From Bacillota bacterium (GTDB taxonomy: Bacteria > Bacillota > Clostridia > Christensenellales > UBA1242), in assembly GCA_009780625.1 (NCBI GenBank), contig WQZR01000016.1, positions 1-15,937 on the forward strand: a stretch of 15,937 nucleotides of DNA. The letters run 5' to 3'. Position 1 is the first letter of the stretch. Every line of letters begins with the position of its first letter. This document shows, in pieces, positions 5,973 to 13,713 of the stretch. The notes under the pieces were generated by a model that worked only from the letters and a program-made list of their open reading frames with translations, did not search any database and was not told the DNA's origin. The position numbers and the translations under genes were made by a program.

Positions 5973-8900
5973 TTATGCAACCTCTTGGTTTTGGTTTCTT
6001 GCCGCTTCTGCTGCTGCTTTTGCACGTTCAAGCTCTTGTTGCTCTAGAAGTTTACGTTGCTCTTCAAGCTTTTGATTGAACAACTCAGCATTTTCTGGTG
6101 ACATGTTTTTCACACCAGGCATATCAGCAAGGTCAGATAGTTTGTTATACCATGACTCATTTAACTTTGATTTCTCTGTCATAGACACAATTTTAGCAAG
6201 TTGCTCGAGGTCTACATTTTCACTTTCGAGAGCTTTCTTAATCTCATCTCTAAGTTCATTTCTAAATTGTTCACCAGAACCTTCAGATAAGCCTGACCCC
6301 ATAAAGAACGCTTGCTCTAGATTACTGCCGATGTCTACGCCTTGAACTTCTTCTGCGGCAACAACATTCTCTTCTCGTCTAATCTGGTCTTCATTTTGCT
6401 CCTGTAGTTTGCCACTATATCTGTCAAAAGTAAAATCTTCACCACTGTCTAGACGTTGTTTGATTGCATCATAATCTTCGCTGCTGATTGGGAATAGTCC
6501 CTTTTGAAGAGTTTCTTCTAAGAATTCGCCTAACTCTTCTTTACTCATTTTCATAGCTGGCCCACCGCCTGCTTTAAACGAATAACCGTCAGCTTCTTTT
6601 TTGACAGCACAATCAATCAATTGATATTCTTTACCGTCTTTGTCAGTAGCAAATTTTGGACCTGATGTCATTTTTTCTTTTGTCTCTTCTGCTGCTTTTT
6701 TAGCTGCTTCTTGTTCTGCAAGCATTCTTCTTTCGTTTTGTTGTCTGATAAGTTTTTCTGCTTCGTTTTCTCTTTGAGATTTGCTTGCTTGTTGTTTAGA
6801 CTGAAGCAACTTCAATTGTTCTGCTTGGTCAACAGCATTTTGGAAGTCTCTATCATTACGTCTTCTGTTGCCGGTTCTATAGCCATGACCTTCTTGCATC
6901 TTCTTATTTGCTGCCTCACGTTGGTCGTCAGTTAGACCTGCAACACCGTCGATTTTTCCTTGGGTTGTTGCACCAATCTTATCTCTTTGATTGACATAAT
7001 CTTGAACAGTTGGGTCTGGGTCGCCTTTCGGAATTTTGAAGTCTTTTCTAAACTGGTTCATTGCAGCTTTGATTTCGCTGTCGGTAAACTCGCCTGTTTG
7101 AAGCGCACGAAGTTTCATGCCATCTATTGCAGCTATTCCTTGAAGTCTCTTGTTTAAGTGACCAATTTGAGCTGCGTGGCTTCTAAGAATTGTATCAATT
7201 TGGTCTTGTGGAGTAAGTTCATCACCAGTTGCAACCATCGTTTGTGCACCAGGGTTTTCAATTGGAACAGTATTCATGCTTTCAAGCTCTGCAATTCTTT
7301 GCGCTTCTTGTTTATGAAGCATATATTCTTGTTGCATCTTGTCGAACTCTTCTGAACCGAAAAGTTGGTCCATGCTTAATATAACATTTTCCTCATCTAT
7401 GTGGTCCATTTTTCCAGTTACATAGTCTTCTCTGATTGCTGCCATTTCTTCAGCACTTAAACCTGGTCTACCGCCAGCTGCTGCTGGAACTTCTGGAGTG
7501 TTAAACTCCATGTTATCACCAGCTGCTTGGGCAACATCTGTTGCCGCTTTCAATCTTGCTTCTACTGAATCTGTTCCAACAAGGTCTTCTTGCAGAGAAC
7601 TTGTTTTTCCAAGTTTAATTCCTTTTTCCATTTGCATTTCTGCCCAACCGTCTGGACCAGCAAGAAGTTGCATTTCTGCTTTCTCTTGATTTGAAAGTGG
7701 GTCGAGAAGACCATTGATATATGCAGACCTGATTTTCGCAAAAGCCTGCTCTTTAAACTCTGGGTGTGGTTTTGTTAGAATCTCTCTCACACAACGCATA
7801 TATGTTGCTCTATCAAGCCCCATTTTTTTCTTTCTTGCTGCATCCTCTGGTGACAACGATTTCTCGTCTGCCTTAAACAACTTCATGTCAGCTTCCCATC
7901 TTGGGTTGTTTTCAAGTTTTTTCACTTCTTCATCAAATCTTGGAGTTCTTTCGCCTTCTTGGTTTACGAATGGTGTATAGTTGGCATTCATTTGAGGTAT
8001 AAAAACACGCTCAGAAAGCAAGTTTCTAAAATCAACAATATCTCCAATATGAACTTTTCCTGCAAGTTTTTCGCCGATGTGTTCTGTTTGGTGAGTTATA
8101 AGTTCATCTACAAGTGCCATAACCTCTTCTCTCATTTCCTGACTAGGAATGTCTGGAGAGTGCTTAATCGCTTTTTTTACAGACCCGAGAATAACAAGGT
8201 TTTTAAACGCTACTTGTTCATCTGGGGTTAGTTCTTTATAAATTCTTCCAGAAATGCTTGCAAATTTTCCTTCAGGAGAGTTCGGGTCAAGTTTTGTATT
8301 CGCTCTTGCGGCTCTAGTTAGAACCTCCATCCCTCTTTCTCCAATTTGTTGATACCCTTGGAGAATTTTAAACAAGTCACATGTTGGTTGCCCACCAAAA
8401 CCAGTGGTTGCAACAAATTCACGTCCCTTTGTTTCTAGTTCAGTTTTTTTCCAGTCTGCCTTTTTCGGGTCAACATCCTGGCTTACCGGGTGTATGTTAG
8501 TTCTTATTTTAAAAACGTCATAATTCACACCACCATATTTCTGGCTTATCTCAGCCAGTCTGCTGTTTACATCTGGAGGAGAAAGGTGTGTTGTTGTGAT
8601 TGGTCTGTTTATGTCAGTAGTAAAAGGACCGCTGTGTGCAGCGTTCTGACCGTGTAAACTAAAACCTTTTCCTTGAAGGTGCTCTAGAAGAGTCATGTTT
8701 CTTTTTCTATCTTCTTCTGTCTGAGGTGCTGGGTTTGGAAGAGGTGTTGCTCCACTTCCGATGCCGTCAACAACTGCTTGGTTTTGTCTTACTGCGTTTA
8801 TACTATTTCTTATTTGATTTGCAAAAGCGATTTGACTATTTTTATTCGATGGAGCACCTGCAATCATTGCATCGATATCTGCACCATGTGTATTTTCAAC

Positions 8901-9704
8901 ACGTCCTAGCATAGCGTCAGTTTCTGCCGCATTTTGACCTCTGTGATAGTTGATAGAATCATCAACAACCTTCATAAGTTCGTCTCTCTGCTTAATAAGA
9001 CTAGTGAATTTTTCTTGATTTCCTTTATCTCTTAGAGCTACGTCCATCTTACTAAGAGCCTCAATCTGTTGCTCTAACTTAAGCAAATCTCCAATTCTAG
9101 TTTCAAGTATGCCCACAGTTGGGTAGATATCGTATAAGCGATAGTTTGCCGCAGCAAAGTTTTCTGCTTTTTGTTCAGCCGCAATGTCAGCTTTTTCCTG
9201 TTCAGCAAAATATTCTTCTTCGGTTAAATTGCTGGCATTTTCGATATCGTCGAGGTCGCCCATGACTGACTCTTGCTCTATGTCTACTCCGATACTCTTT
9301 TTTAGTTCTTTTGCGACAAATCTGGTTATTGTTGAGCTAGAATCATGCTCATCTAAAACCTCTCTAACTAAACCACCATATTCTTGTGTTAACTTATTTG
9401 CTCTTGATTGGTCTTCAAGATAAAGAGTAAGCCTCGCCATAAATTCAGGTGTTTCAAATTTATTCTTTTTACTTTCTTCAAATTGCTCAATTATTGCCGC
9501 AGCTCTCTGTCTATTAAGACCAATATCGCCTCTTTCTATTGCACGCTTAACGCCAATGTATTGTCTTTCAGTATCAACAGCTTCCACGATACTAGACTCA
9601 AAAAGTTCCATTTGATGACTAGTTGAATAACCACCAGTAACCCCTGACATTTCTCTCATGATTTTTTCTTTTTCTTTTTCCAATTCTTCTTGAGTAACTG
9701 CCAT
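5973..9704 (-). CDS. 1243-residue soluble, helix-rich protein of unknown function
   Basis: A full-length ORF with an excellent ribosome binding site (GAGGAGAGGT) before ATG. It has no signal peptide and no membrane segment, so it is probably cytoplasmic. Most of it is Glu/Gln/Lys/Ala-rich and predicted helical. A Pro/Ser/His-rich linker lies near residues 330-380 (PLPNPAPQT to THLSPPDVN). A basic patch RTGNRRRND near 940 leads into a long Gln/Lys/Glu/Ala coiled-coil-like stretch to about 1020, and another charged coil closes the protein (about 1213-1243). Only three cysteines are present (near 441 in PTCD, in YMRCVRE and in LIDCAVK). I see no Walker, nuclease, protease or kinase motif. A structural or scaffolding role is the mildest reading, and a phage-type structural protein cannot be excluded, but no phage gene is near. 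It is followed by the 83-residue gene in the same operon. Confidence 0.85.
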   Translation of the reverse strand: MAVTQEELEKEKEKIMREMSGVTGGYSTSHQMELFESSIVEAVDTERQYIGVKRAIERGDIGLNRQRAAAIIEQFEESKKNKFETPEFMARLTLYLEDQSRANKLTQEYGGLVREVLDEHDSSSTITRFVAKELKKSIGVDIEQESVMGDLDDIENASNLTEEEYFAEQEKADIAAEQKAENFAAANYRLYDIYPTVGILETRIGDLLKLEQQIEALSKMDVALRDKGNQEKFTSLIKQRDELMKVVDDSINYHRGQNAAETDAMLGRVENTHGADIDAMIAGAPSNKNSQIAFANQIRNSINAVRQNQAVVDGIGSGATPLPNPAPQTEEDRKRNMTLLEHLQGKGFSLHGQNAAHSGPFTTDINRPITTTHLSPPDVNSRLAEISQKYGGVNYDVFKIRTNIHPVSQDVDPKKADWKKTELETKGREFVATTGFGGQPTCDLFKILQGYQQIGERGMEVLTRAARANTKLDPNSPEGKFASISGRIYKELTPDEQVAFKNLVILGSVKKAIKHSPDIPSQEMREEVMALVDELITHQTEHIGEKLAGKVHIGDIVDFRNLLSERVFIPQMNANYTPFVNQEGERTPRFDEEVKKLENNPRWEADMKLFKADEKSLSPEDAARKKKMGLDRATYMRCVREILTKPHPEFKEQAFAKIRSAYINGLLDPLSNQEKAEMQLLAGPDGWAEMQMEKGIKLGKTSSLQEDLVGTDSVEARLKAATDVAQAAGDNMEFNTPEVPAAAGGRPGLSAEEMAAIREDYVTGKMDHIDEENVILSMDQLFGSEEFDKMQQEYMLHKQEAQRIAELESMNTVPIENPGAQTMVATGDELTPQDQIDTILRSHAAQIGHLNKRLQGIAAIDGMKLRALQTGEFTDSEIKAAMNQFRKDFKIPKGDPDPTVQDYVNQRDKIGATTQGKIDGVAGLTDDQREAANKKMQEGHGYRTGNRRRNDRDFQNAVDQAEQLKLLQSKQQASKSQRENEAEKLIRQQNERRMLAEQEAAKKAAEETKEKMTSGPKFATDKDGKEYQLIDCAVKKEADGYSFKAGGGPAMKMSKEELGEFLEETLQKGLFPISSEDYDAIKQRLDSGEDFTFDRYSGKLQEQNEDQIRREENVVAAEEVQGVDIGSNLEQAFFMGSGLSEGSGEQFRNELRDEIKKALESENVDLEQLAKIVSMTEKSKLNESWYNKLSDLADMPGVKNMSPENAELFNQKLEEQRKLLEQQELERAKAAAEAARNQNQEVA

Positions 9705-9765
9705 TTTTACCTCTCCTCTTTCGTTTTTTAAATAGTAATAAAGAAGTACTTTAATAAAAGCCGGA

Positions 9766-9791
9766 GCAAATATATATGCTTATATAAATGC
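9766..9791. repeat. AT-rich imperfect palindrome in the leader of the 1243-residue gene
   Basis: Arms GCAAATATATA and TATATAAATGC pair at 9 of 11 positions around a 4-base centre. It lies about 60 bp upstream of the start codon, inside the 197-bp gap that holds the promoter region of the operon. It could be an operator or an mRNA hairpin; AT-rich palindromes also arise by chance. Confidence 0.35.
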
Positions 9792-9812
9792 CTAGACTTT
9801 CCCTTCTACTTA

Positions 9813-9821
9813 AATATACCA
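9813..9821 (-). promoter_or_regulatory. Possible extended -10 promoter of the 1243-residue gene
   Basis: On the minus strand TGG-TATATT would start transcription near 9806, giving a leader of about 100 nt. No good -35 is visible. Other AT-rich boxes nearby make this a tentative choice. Confidence 0.35.
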
Positions 9822-9830
9822 TGGGAGCAC

Positions 9831-9886
9831 AAAAAACCCTAATTTCTTTTCTAAATTTGTGGTATAAATTATCTTTTGCGTTAGGG
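9831..9886 (-). terminator. Weak possible terminator after the PRC-barrel gene
   Basis: On the minus strand CCCTAA (9881-9886) can pair with TTAGGG (9837-9842), which is followed by six T. The loop is about 38 nt, so the hairpin is weak. It is the only terminator-like structure between this gene and the next one downstream. Confidence 0.35.
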
Positions 9887-9901
9887 CATTTCTTTATTCT
9901 T

Positions 9902-10558
9902 TTAGTAACTTTTTTCAATCAAAAATGGCAGTTTTCCGGTGTTTAGCGAGTTTATAATCAGTTCTTTTGTGACGTATTCTTCTCGCTCTGCAAGCACTTC
10001 ACCAGTTGAAAGGAAGATTGTTTCTCTAAGTTTTCTTCCAATAAGAAATTGGTGATTTATTATGAGTCGTTCTGGGATGGTTTTGCTGACTTTTGGGTCG
10101 CGTGTAGGGGTCGCTGTCCTCAGCGACCCGCGTGGGGCGTTGGGGGCAAGGCGTCCTTTGAGCACAATCACATTATGCTTCATGCTGGCAATTTTCGAAA
10201 AGTTAAACTCTTCGCCGTCAATCGTTATGGTTTTTGCCTTTAGAGTCTTTGTTGAAAAAACAATATCTTGAAGTGTTCCAAGCCTTATGCCTTTTCCAGT
10301 GAAAACTCCACTCCCCAAAATTCTGTTTGAAGCAACATCGGTTTCAATAATATTATCTGGGGTTTTTAGAGTTATTGCATCTGTTCCGAAACTGAAAACG
10401 TCTTTTGCATTCACATGAAGGTCGTTCTCTTCTTCGTTAAACGCAACAATCTTTGTAAGCATTCCTTCTTCTACAACAATATTCTTAACATAACCAACAT
10501 GGTTTCCATCAAGCAAATCAATGACAGGCAGTGCTAGTAACTTCTCTAAACTAATCAT
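9902..10558 (-). CDS. PRC-barrel domain protein with an inserted palindromic element
   Basis: A 218-residue protein. Residues 1-70 (LLALPVIDLLDGNHVGYVKNI) form a PRC-barrel, a small beta domain also found in RimM, photosynthetic reaction centre H subunit and sporulation-associated YlmC/YmxH-type proteins. Residues 79-134 (RILGSGVFTGKGIRLGTLQDI) look like a second copy and 169-214 (HQFLIGRKLRETIFLSTGEVL) a third, diverged one. Such proteins usually bind partners rather than catalyse; the exact role is unknown. The linker 135-158 is unusually Pro/Arg/Thr-rich and GC-rich because it is encoded by a palindromic repeat shared with the ATPase gene. The start ATG follows AGGAG at normal spacing. A TAGAAT box at 10577-10582 may be its -10. 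It is separated from upstream genes by a terminator. Confidence 0.8.
   Translation of the reverse strand: MISLEKLLALPVIDLLDGNHVGYVKNIVVEEGMLTKIVAFNEEENDLHVNAKDVFSFGTDAITLKTPDNIIETDVASNRILGSGVFTGKGIRLGTLQDIVFSTKTLKAKTITIDGEEFNFSKIASMKHNVIVLKGRLAPNAPRGSLRTATPTRDPKVSKTIPERLIINHQFLIGRKLRETIFLSTGEVLAEREEYVTKELIINSLNTGKLPFLIEKSY
10102..10130 (-). repeat. GC-rich palindromic element core inside the PRC-barrel gene
   Basis: On the minus strand this is CGGGTCGCT-N7-GCGACCCCTACAC, with a 9-bp stem (GGGTCGCTG/CAGCGACCC). The same two blocks with the same 7-base spacing occur in the ATPase gene at 14844-14872. GC-rich flanking sequence to about 10155 may also belong to the insert. It is read in frame as GSLRTATPT in the linker between the second and third PRC-like units, without stopping translation. 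Confidence 0.8.
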
Positions 10559-10588
10559 CTTGTCTCCTATTGATTGATTCTATGAAAT

Positions 10589-10626
10589 AAAAAAGATTGT
10601 TAGCACAGGCAACAATCTCTTTTTTT
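10589..10626 (-). terminator. Terminator of the 129/106-residue gene pair
   Basis: The 7-bp stem GATTGTT/AACAATC is followed on the minus strand by a T-run and mirrored by one on the plus strand. It lies 15 bp after the stop of the 106-residue gene and separates it from the PRC-barrel gene. Confidence 0.85.
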
Positions 10627-10641
10627 GTAATAATATGAAAC

Positions 10642-10962
10642 CTATTCGCAAGTATGAAGTTCGATTGCTCCCTCATCTAAATCAATCAGTCCAGGATACA
10701 TTTCTTTTTGTTGTCTGAGTCTTTCCTGTTCGGCATTGACTTTTTTTATTGTTTCTTCTTGCTCAATTTGTATTTTTTTAAGTTTTGCAACTTGGCTTGC
10801 TTGTTTGAATTGAACTTCGCTTTCTTTTATGCGTAGTTCTTTTTGCGCATGAACCTTTCTAAAGTTTTCTATGCGTGGAAGAGATTTTGCAACCTTCTCT
10901 TTTGTGACTACACCAGTTCCACGAAGGAAAACACTTTCTCTTGTATCGCGAACACATTGCAA
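10642..10962 (-). CDS. 106-residue (or slightly longer) coiled-coil protein, unknown function; start uncertain
   Basis: A charged protein with a long Lys/Gln/Glu helix (residues 38-88, ELRIKESEVQFKQASQ onward) typical of a coiled coil, and an acidic C-terminus. The start is unclear. The first usable codon is TTG at 10960-10962, which lacks a ribosome binding site. The frame is open upstream to about 11016, overlapping the end of the preceding gene. There, ATT at 10993-10995 follows AGAGGA and would give 117 residues; a -1 frameshift from the upstream gene is another possibility. Translational coupling to the 129-residue gene is likely in any case. I do not recognise a family. Confidence 0.65.
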   Translation of the reverse strand: MQCVRDTRESVFLRGTGVVTKEKVAKSLPRIENFRKVHAQKELRIKESEVQFKQASQVAKLKKIQIEQEETIKKVNAEQERLRQQKEMYPGLIDLDEGAIELHTCE

Positions 10963-10973
10963 AAGTTTTTTAT

Positions 10974-11363
10974 CTAGTTCTGTGTCTGGAGTAATCCTAA
11001 TTCCTCTGGAGTCAGTTCACCACCCATTTTGTAGAGAGTGTCCATGATGCTTCCGATTTGCCTAAGTTCGTCCAGCAGGTCTTCGGCATCCCGCCCCTTT
11101 TTTTCGTAGGCTTGTGCGTCTTGATATATAGATTGCAGTCCATGTCTTCCAAGAAATTGAATGACTTGCTCTGTTGTAAGCTTTCCACCGTTTCTTAGTT
11201 TTGTAAACCACATGAATGTTTTTGGATTTTTAAGTGATGGAAAAAGAGCAGAACCATCTGCCCAAAGTCTTTTATGCTCAACCAACCGCCCACTTGTATC
11301 ATAGACCTGCCTTTTTGCGGTGTATACATCAGTTGCATAATCAATTTGTTCTTTTGTAACCAT
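10974..11363 (-). CDS. 129-residue protein, unknown function
   Basis: ATG follows AGGAGG at ideal spacing behind a perfect-consensus promoter, so this gene should be well expressed. The protein is soluble, without cysteine. It has an N-terminal part with aromatic residues (KRLWADGSALFPSL, KTFMWFTKL at about 47-56) and a helical C-terminal half ending in LTPEELGLLQ. I do not recognise a domain. It is the first gene of a two-gene unit with the coiled-coil gene downstream, whose frame overlaps its 3' end. It is divergent from the SPFH/zinc-ribbon gene, which may indicate co-regulation (inference). Confidence 0.8.
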   Translation of the reverse strand: MVTKEQIDYATDVYTAKRQVYDTSGRLVEHKRLWADGSALFPSLKNPKTFMWFTKLRNGGKLTTEQVIQFLGRHGLQSIYQDAQAYEKKGRDAEDLLDELRQIGSIMDTLYKMGGELTPEELGLLQTQN

Positions 11364-11387
11364 TGACAGCCTCCTGTGATGCTTATA

Positions 11388-11416
11388 ATTATACTACCTT
11401 TCACAAACAGTGTCAA
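11388..11416 (-). promoter_or_regulatory. Consensus sigma-A promoter, TTGACA-N17-TATAAT
   Basis: On the minus strand the -35 (11411-11416) and -10 (11388-11393) match the sigma-A/sigma-70 consensus at all 12 positions with the optimal 17-bp spacer. The start is expected near 11381, giving a leader of about 18 nt with AGGAGG. Perfect promoters are rare and predict strong expression of the 129/106-residue pair. Confidence 0.85.
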
Positions 11417-11431
11417 TATTTGCATTTTTTA

Positions 11432-11440
11432 TGTTAAAAT
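11432..11440 (+). promoter_or_regulatory. Extended -10 promoter of the SPFH/zinc-ribbon gene, predicted leaderless start
   Basis: TGT-TAAAAT is followed by six bases (CATAAT) and then the ATG, with no Shine-Dalgarno. The -35 position of this promoter (about 11412-11417) coincides with the -35 of the divergent consensus promoter, so polymerase binding at the two should be mutually exclusive. Confidence 0.6.
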
Positions 11441-11446
11441 CATAAT

Positions 11447-12721
11447 ATGAAACTAAATCGCATCAGTCGTTTCGACATGTTTAAAAAGAAATATGCCGTG
11501 AGCCCTAAGGAAGCCTTCGCAAGTGGAGAGCTTGTTTGGATGTATCCAAACAGAATGGTTGAAGTTGGAACTAAGTTTGTTATTCCAAGAGACTGCTTGC
11601 TTGTTTGGGTGATTGACGACATGATTTGTGACGTGAATGATTTTGACAGTTCAGACTGGGACGCGACCTTGACAATGGAAGAAGATAAAAAATATCGAAT
11701 TGATAGAGTTGGAAGCCACAGCAGCAAAGTGACATATGGCGGCCCTACACTGTTTATTAAAAAAGCTTTTGAAAGAAAATATGCAGTAAATAAAGAAAAA
11801 AGAAAAGCAGCGCTGGACCAAGCAAGTTCTGTTGGAATTGTTGGAATGGACGTATATTTTGTTTATGGTGGCAAAGTTGATATGTTTGGGCAAAAGAGCG
11901 ATTCGTTTGTTGTGAAAACAAAAACAGGTGAAAAACATACTGTTCGAATAGCTTGCGATTTGAAACTTAATATATTCTCTCCAAAAGATTTTTTTAACGT
12001 AATCAAACAAGAAGTTGCAATTTTGGAAGAAGGCATGGCAAGAAATATTCTTAGAGAATATATCGAAGAGATTATGGCTAGGCACCTAAACAAATCAGAC
12101 GCAACGCTTGAAGCATTGGTTGAAGACCCAAAACAAACAAAAGCATTCATCAAAGATTCGACAAGAAAAGAGTTTGCAAGAATGGGAATCGAAATTGTTG
12201 ATGAAGACGGAATTGAAGGAATTGAAAACCTTAAAATTGAAAAGGTTATAAACCCACTTGATGTGACTAAAAAAATGTTATCAAAAATCAAAGGTGAAAA
12301 GCGTTCCCCTGCTGCCCCAGTTGGAAGCGGAGGCGAAATTGACTTAGACTTTGAAACACTTGCCACAAGAAAAGATGACGACGGCGAAACAGAAATCTAT
12401 TTCGAGCGCGTCGGAAACTTTGGTTCTGGAGATAAAGAAATTGGTGCAAATTTGATTTCGCAAAACAAGTCGCAAACGGTTAAAACATATCTAAACATAG
12501 ACACAGAACAAAAACCAACCAACTATAATATCAACCAGCCAAACAACAAACCACAAAGTTCAAACACTGACACGGAGTTTACAACACAACACACAATATC
12601 CCTAAGAGAACTTACTGAAAGCATGGGCAACCAAGAACCTCAAACAGCGTTCTGTGAGAACTGCGGAAACCAAATTAAATCAACCACAAAGTTCTGCGGC
12701 AAATGTGGAAACAGACAATAA
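11447..12721 (+). CDS. SPFH-domain protein with C-terminal zinc ribbon (YdjI-like)
   Basis: A 424-residue protein without a membrane segment. ELVWMYPNRMVEVGTKFVIP near residues 27-46 and MDVYFVYGGKVDMFGQKS followed by HTVRIACDLKLNIFSPKDFF (about 130-180) match the SPFH subfamily typified by Bacillus YdjI, related to the stomatin/flotillin fold. A helical region follows (about 185-290). A polar, Asn/Gln/Thr-rich linker (about 330-395) leads to a zinc ribbon with Cys403, Cys406, Cys417 and Cys420. Relatives are linked to membrane-stress platforms, in Bacillus with PspA-type proteins; none of those partners is in the window. The start ATG is the first codon after the promoter and probably leaderless. 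The gene ends with two stop codons at a terminator shared with the convergent SPFH gene. Confidence 0.85.
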   Translation: MKLNRISRFDMFKKKYAVSPKEAFASGELVWMYPNRMVEVGTKFVIPRDCLLVWVIDDMICDVNDFDSSDWDATLTMEEDKKYRIDRVGSHSSKVTYGGPTLFIKKAFERKYAVNKEKRKAALDQASSVGIVGMDVYFVYGGKVDMFGQKSDSFVVKTKTGEKHTVRIACDLKLNIFSPKDFFNVIKQEVAILEEGMARNILREYIEEIMARHLNKSDATLEALVEDPKQTKAFIKDSTRKEFARMGIEIVDEDGIEGIENLKIEKVINPLDVTKKMLSKIKGEKRSPAAPVGSGGEIDLDFETLATRKDDDGETEIYFERVGNFGSGDKEIGANLISQNKSQTVKTYLNIDTEQKPTNYNINQPNNKPQSSNTDTEFTTQHTISLRELTESMGNQEPQTAFCENCGNQIKSTTKFCGKCGNRQ

Positions 12722-12723
12722 TA

Positions 12724-12748
12724 AAAAAACGGCAATGCCGTTTTTTTT
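12724..12748. terminator. Bidirectional terminator between the two SPFH genes
   Basis: A seven-A run, CGGC-AAT-GCCG and an eight-T run form a symmetrical hairpin between convergent genes. The stem core is the same as in the terminators at 2726 and 5646. Confidence 0.9.
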
Positions 12749-12757
12749 GTTTAGTTC

Positions 12758-13672
12758 TTATTTCTTTTTAGGTCCGCCGCCGAGTGTGTCTGTTAGAGCT
12801 GTTAGAAGCCCTGTCACATCTGCAATGTTTGTTGGAACAACAATCTTTGTTGATTGTCCATCTGCAACGTGCTTAAGTGCCTCAAAACCTTGAAGCGTTA
12901 CATACGCTGCTGTTGGGTTTGCGTTGATAATACGCTTAATCGCTTCTGCCTGACCTTCTGCTTCTGTAATCAAAGCAATCTTTTTTGCTTCAGCTTCTAA
13001 AACTGCAGCTTCTTTTGCACCTTCTGCAATAAGAATTTTACTTCTCTTTTCACCTTCTGCAAGAAGAATTGATTGACGTCTTTCACGTTCTGCTCTCATT
13101 TGCTTTTCCATGCTCTCTTGAATTGCACGTGGTGGAAGAATGTTTCTAACTTCCACACGGTTAATCTTGATTCCCCATGGGTCTGTTGCTTCGTCGATAA
13201 CTTCTCTGATTCTTTCGTTTACAAGGTCTCTTGAAGTTAGTGTTTCATCTAGTTCAAGCGAACCTGCAATGTTTCTTAGAGTTGTTGCTGTAAGCTGGTC
13301 AATCGCGTTGATTGGCCTGTCGATTCCATACATGAAAAGTCTTGGGTCTGTGATTTGGAAATAAATAACTGTATCAATTTGCATTGTTACGTTATCTTTT
13401 GTAATCACTGGTTGTGGTGCAAAGTCTGCAACCATCTCCTTTAGTGAAATTGGTGCATACGCTTTTTCGATGATTGGAATTGCGTATCTAATTCCCGCAG
13501 TCATTGTTCTGTTGTATTTTCCAACTCTTTCAACAATTCTTGCTGTTGATTGGCTTACAACTTTTACACCTGTAAGTGCAATAAGTGCTGTAACACCAAA
13601 AACAATACCAAACACCAGACCAACTATTTGCCCTGTTGTCATGCCTAGCATTGCCATACTTAATGTAAACAT
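12758..13672 (-). CDS. SPFH/stomatin-like membrane protein (QmcA/HflC-related)
   Basis: A 304-residue protein. One N-terminal membrane segment (about residues 13-35) is followed by the SPFH domain (about 36-190: VVSQSTARIVERVGKYNRTM, then DNVTMQIDTVIYFQITDP, DPWGIKINRVEVRNILPP). An Ala/Glu-rich coiled coil (about 190-250, RSKILIAEGAKEAAVLEAEA) drives oligomerisation in this family. These proteins assemble into large membrane rings that organise microdomains and proteases. NfeD-type proteins are their usual partners, and nfeD lies 41 bp upstream in the same operon. AGGAG is placed 9 nt before ATG, supporting this start over the internal Met codons at 6, 8 and 11. The C-terminus is GGGPKKK. Homology to qmcA is clear, but orthology is not certain enough for a symbol. 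Confidence 0.95.
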   Translation of the reverse strand: MFTLSMAMLGMTTGQIVGLVFGIVFGVTALIALTGVKVVSQSTARIVERVGKYNRTMTAGIRYAIPIIEKAYAPISLKEMVADFAPQPVITKDNVTMQIDTVIYFQITDPRLFMYGIDRPINAIDQLTATTLRNIAGSLELDETLTSRDLVNERIREVIDEATDPWGIKINRVEVRNILPPRAIQESMEKQMRAERERRQSILLAEGEKRSKILIAEGAKEAAVLEAEAKKIALITEAEGQAEAIKRIINANPTAAYVTLQGFEALKHVADGQSTKIVVPTNIADVTGLLTALTDTLGGGPKKK

Positions 13673-13713
13673 AATATTTTTCTCCTTATTTTTTTATTTT
13701 TATATCTAAATTT

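Noticed and set aside
5549..6079. Plus-strand 176-codon ORF across the C11 tract and the ends of the 83- and 1243-residue genes
   Set aside because: It is antisense to two genes with good ribosome binding sites, has Phe/Leu/Ser-rich composition typical of an antisense shadow, and runs through a terminator.
7018..7030. Further copies of the palindromic element, suggested by GGGTCG-like strings in the 1243-residue gene
   Set aside because: Only six to eight bases match; there are no inverted arms and the surrounding sequence is ordinary coding sequence.
10949..10972. A-AAA-AAC slippery heptamer as a programmed -1 frameshift joining the 129- and 106-residue genes
   Set aside because: The heptamer lies after the in-frame TAG of the upstream gene, so a ribosome would terminate before reaching it. 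It would work only with stop read-through.
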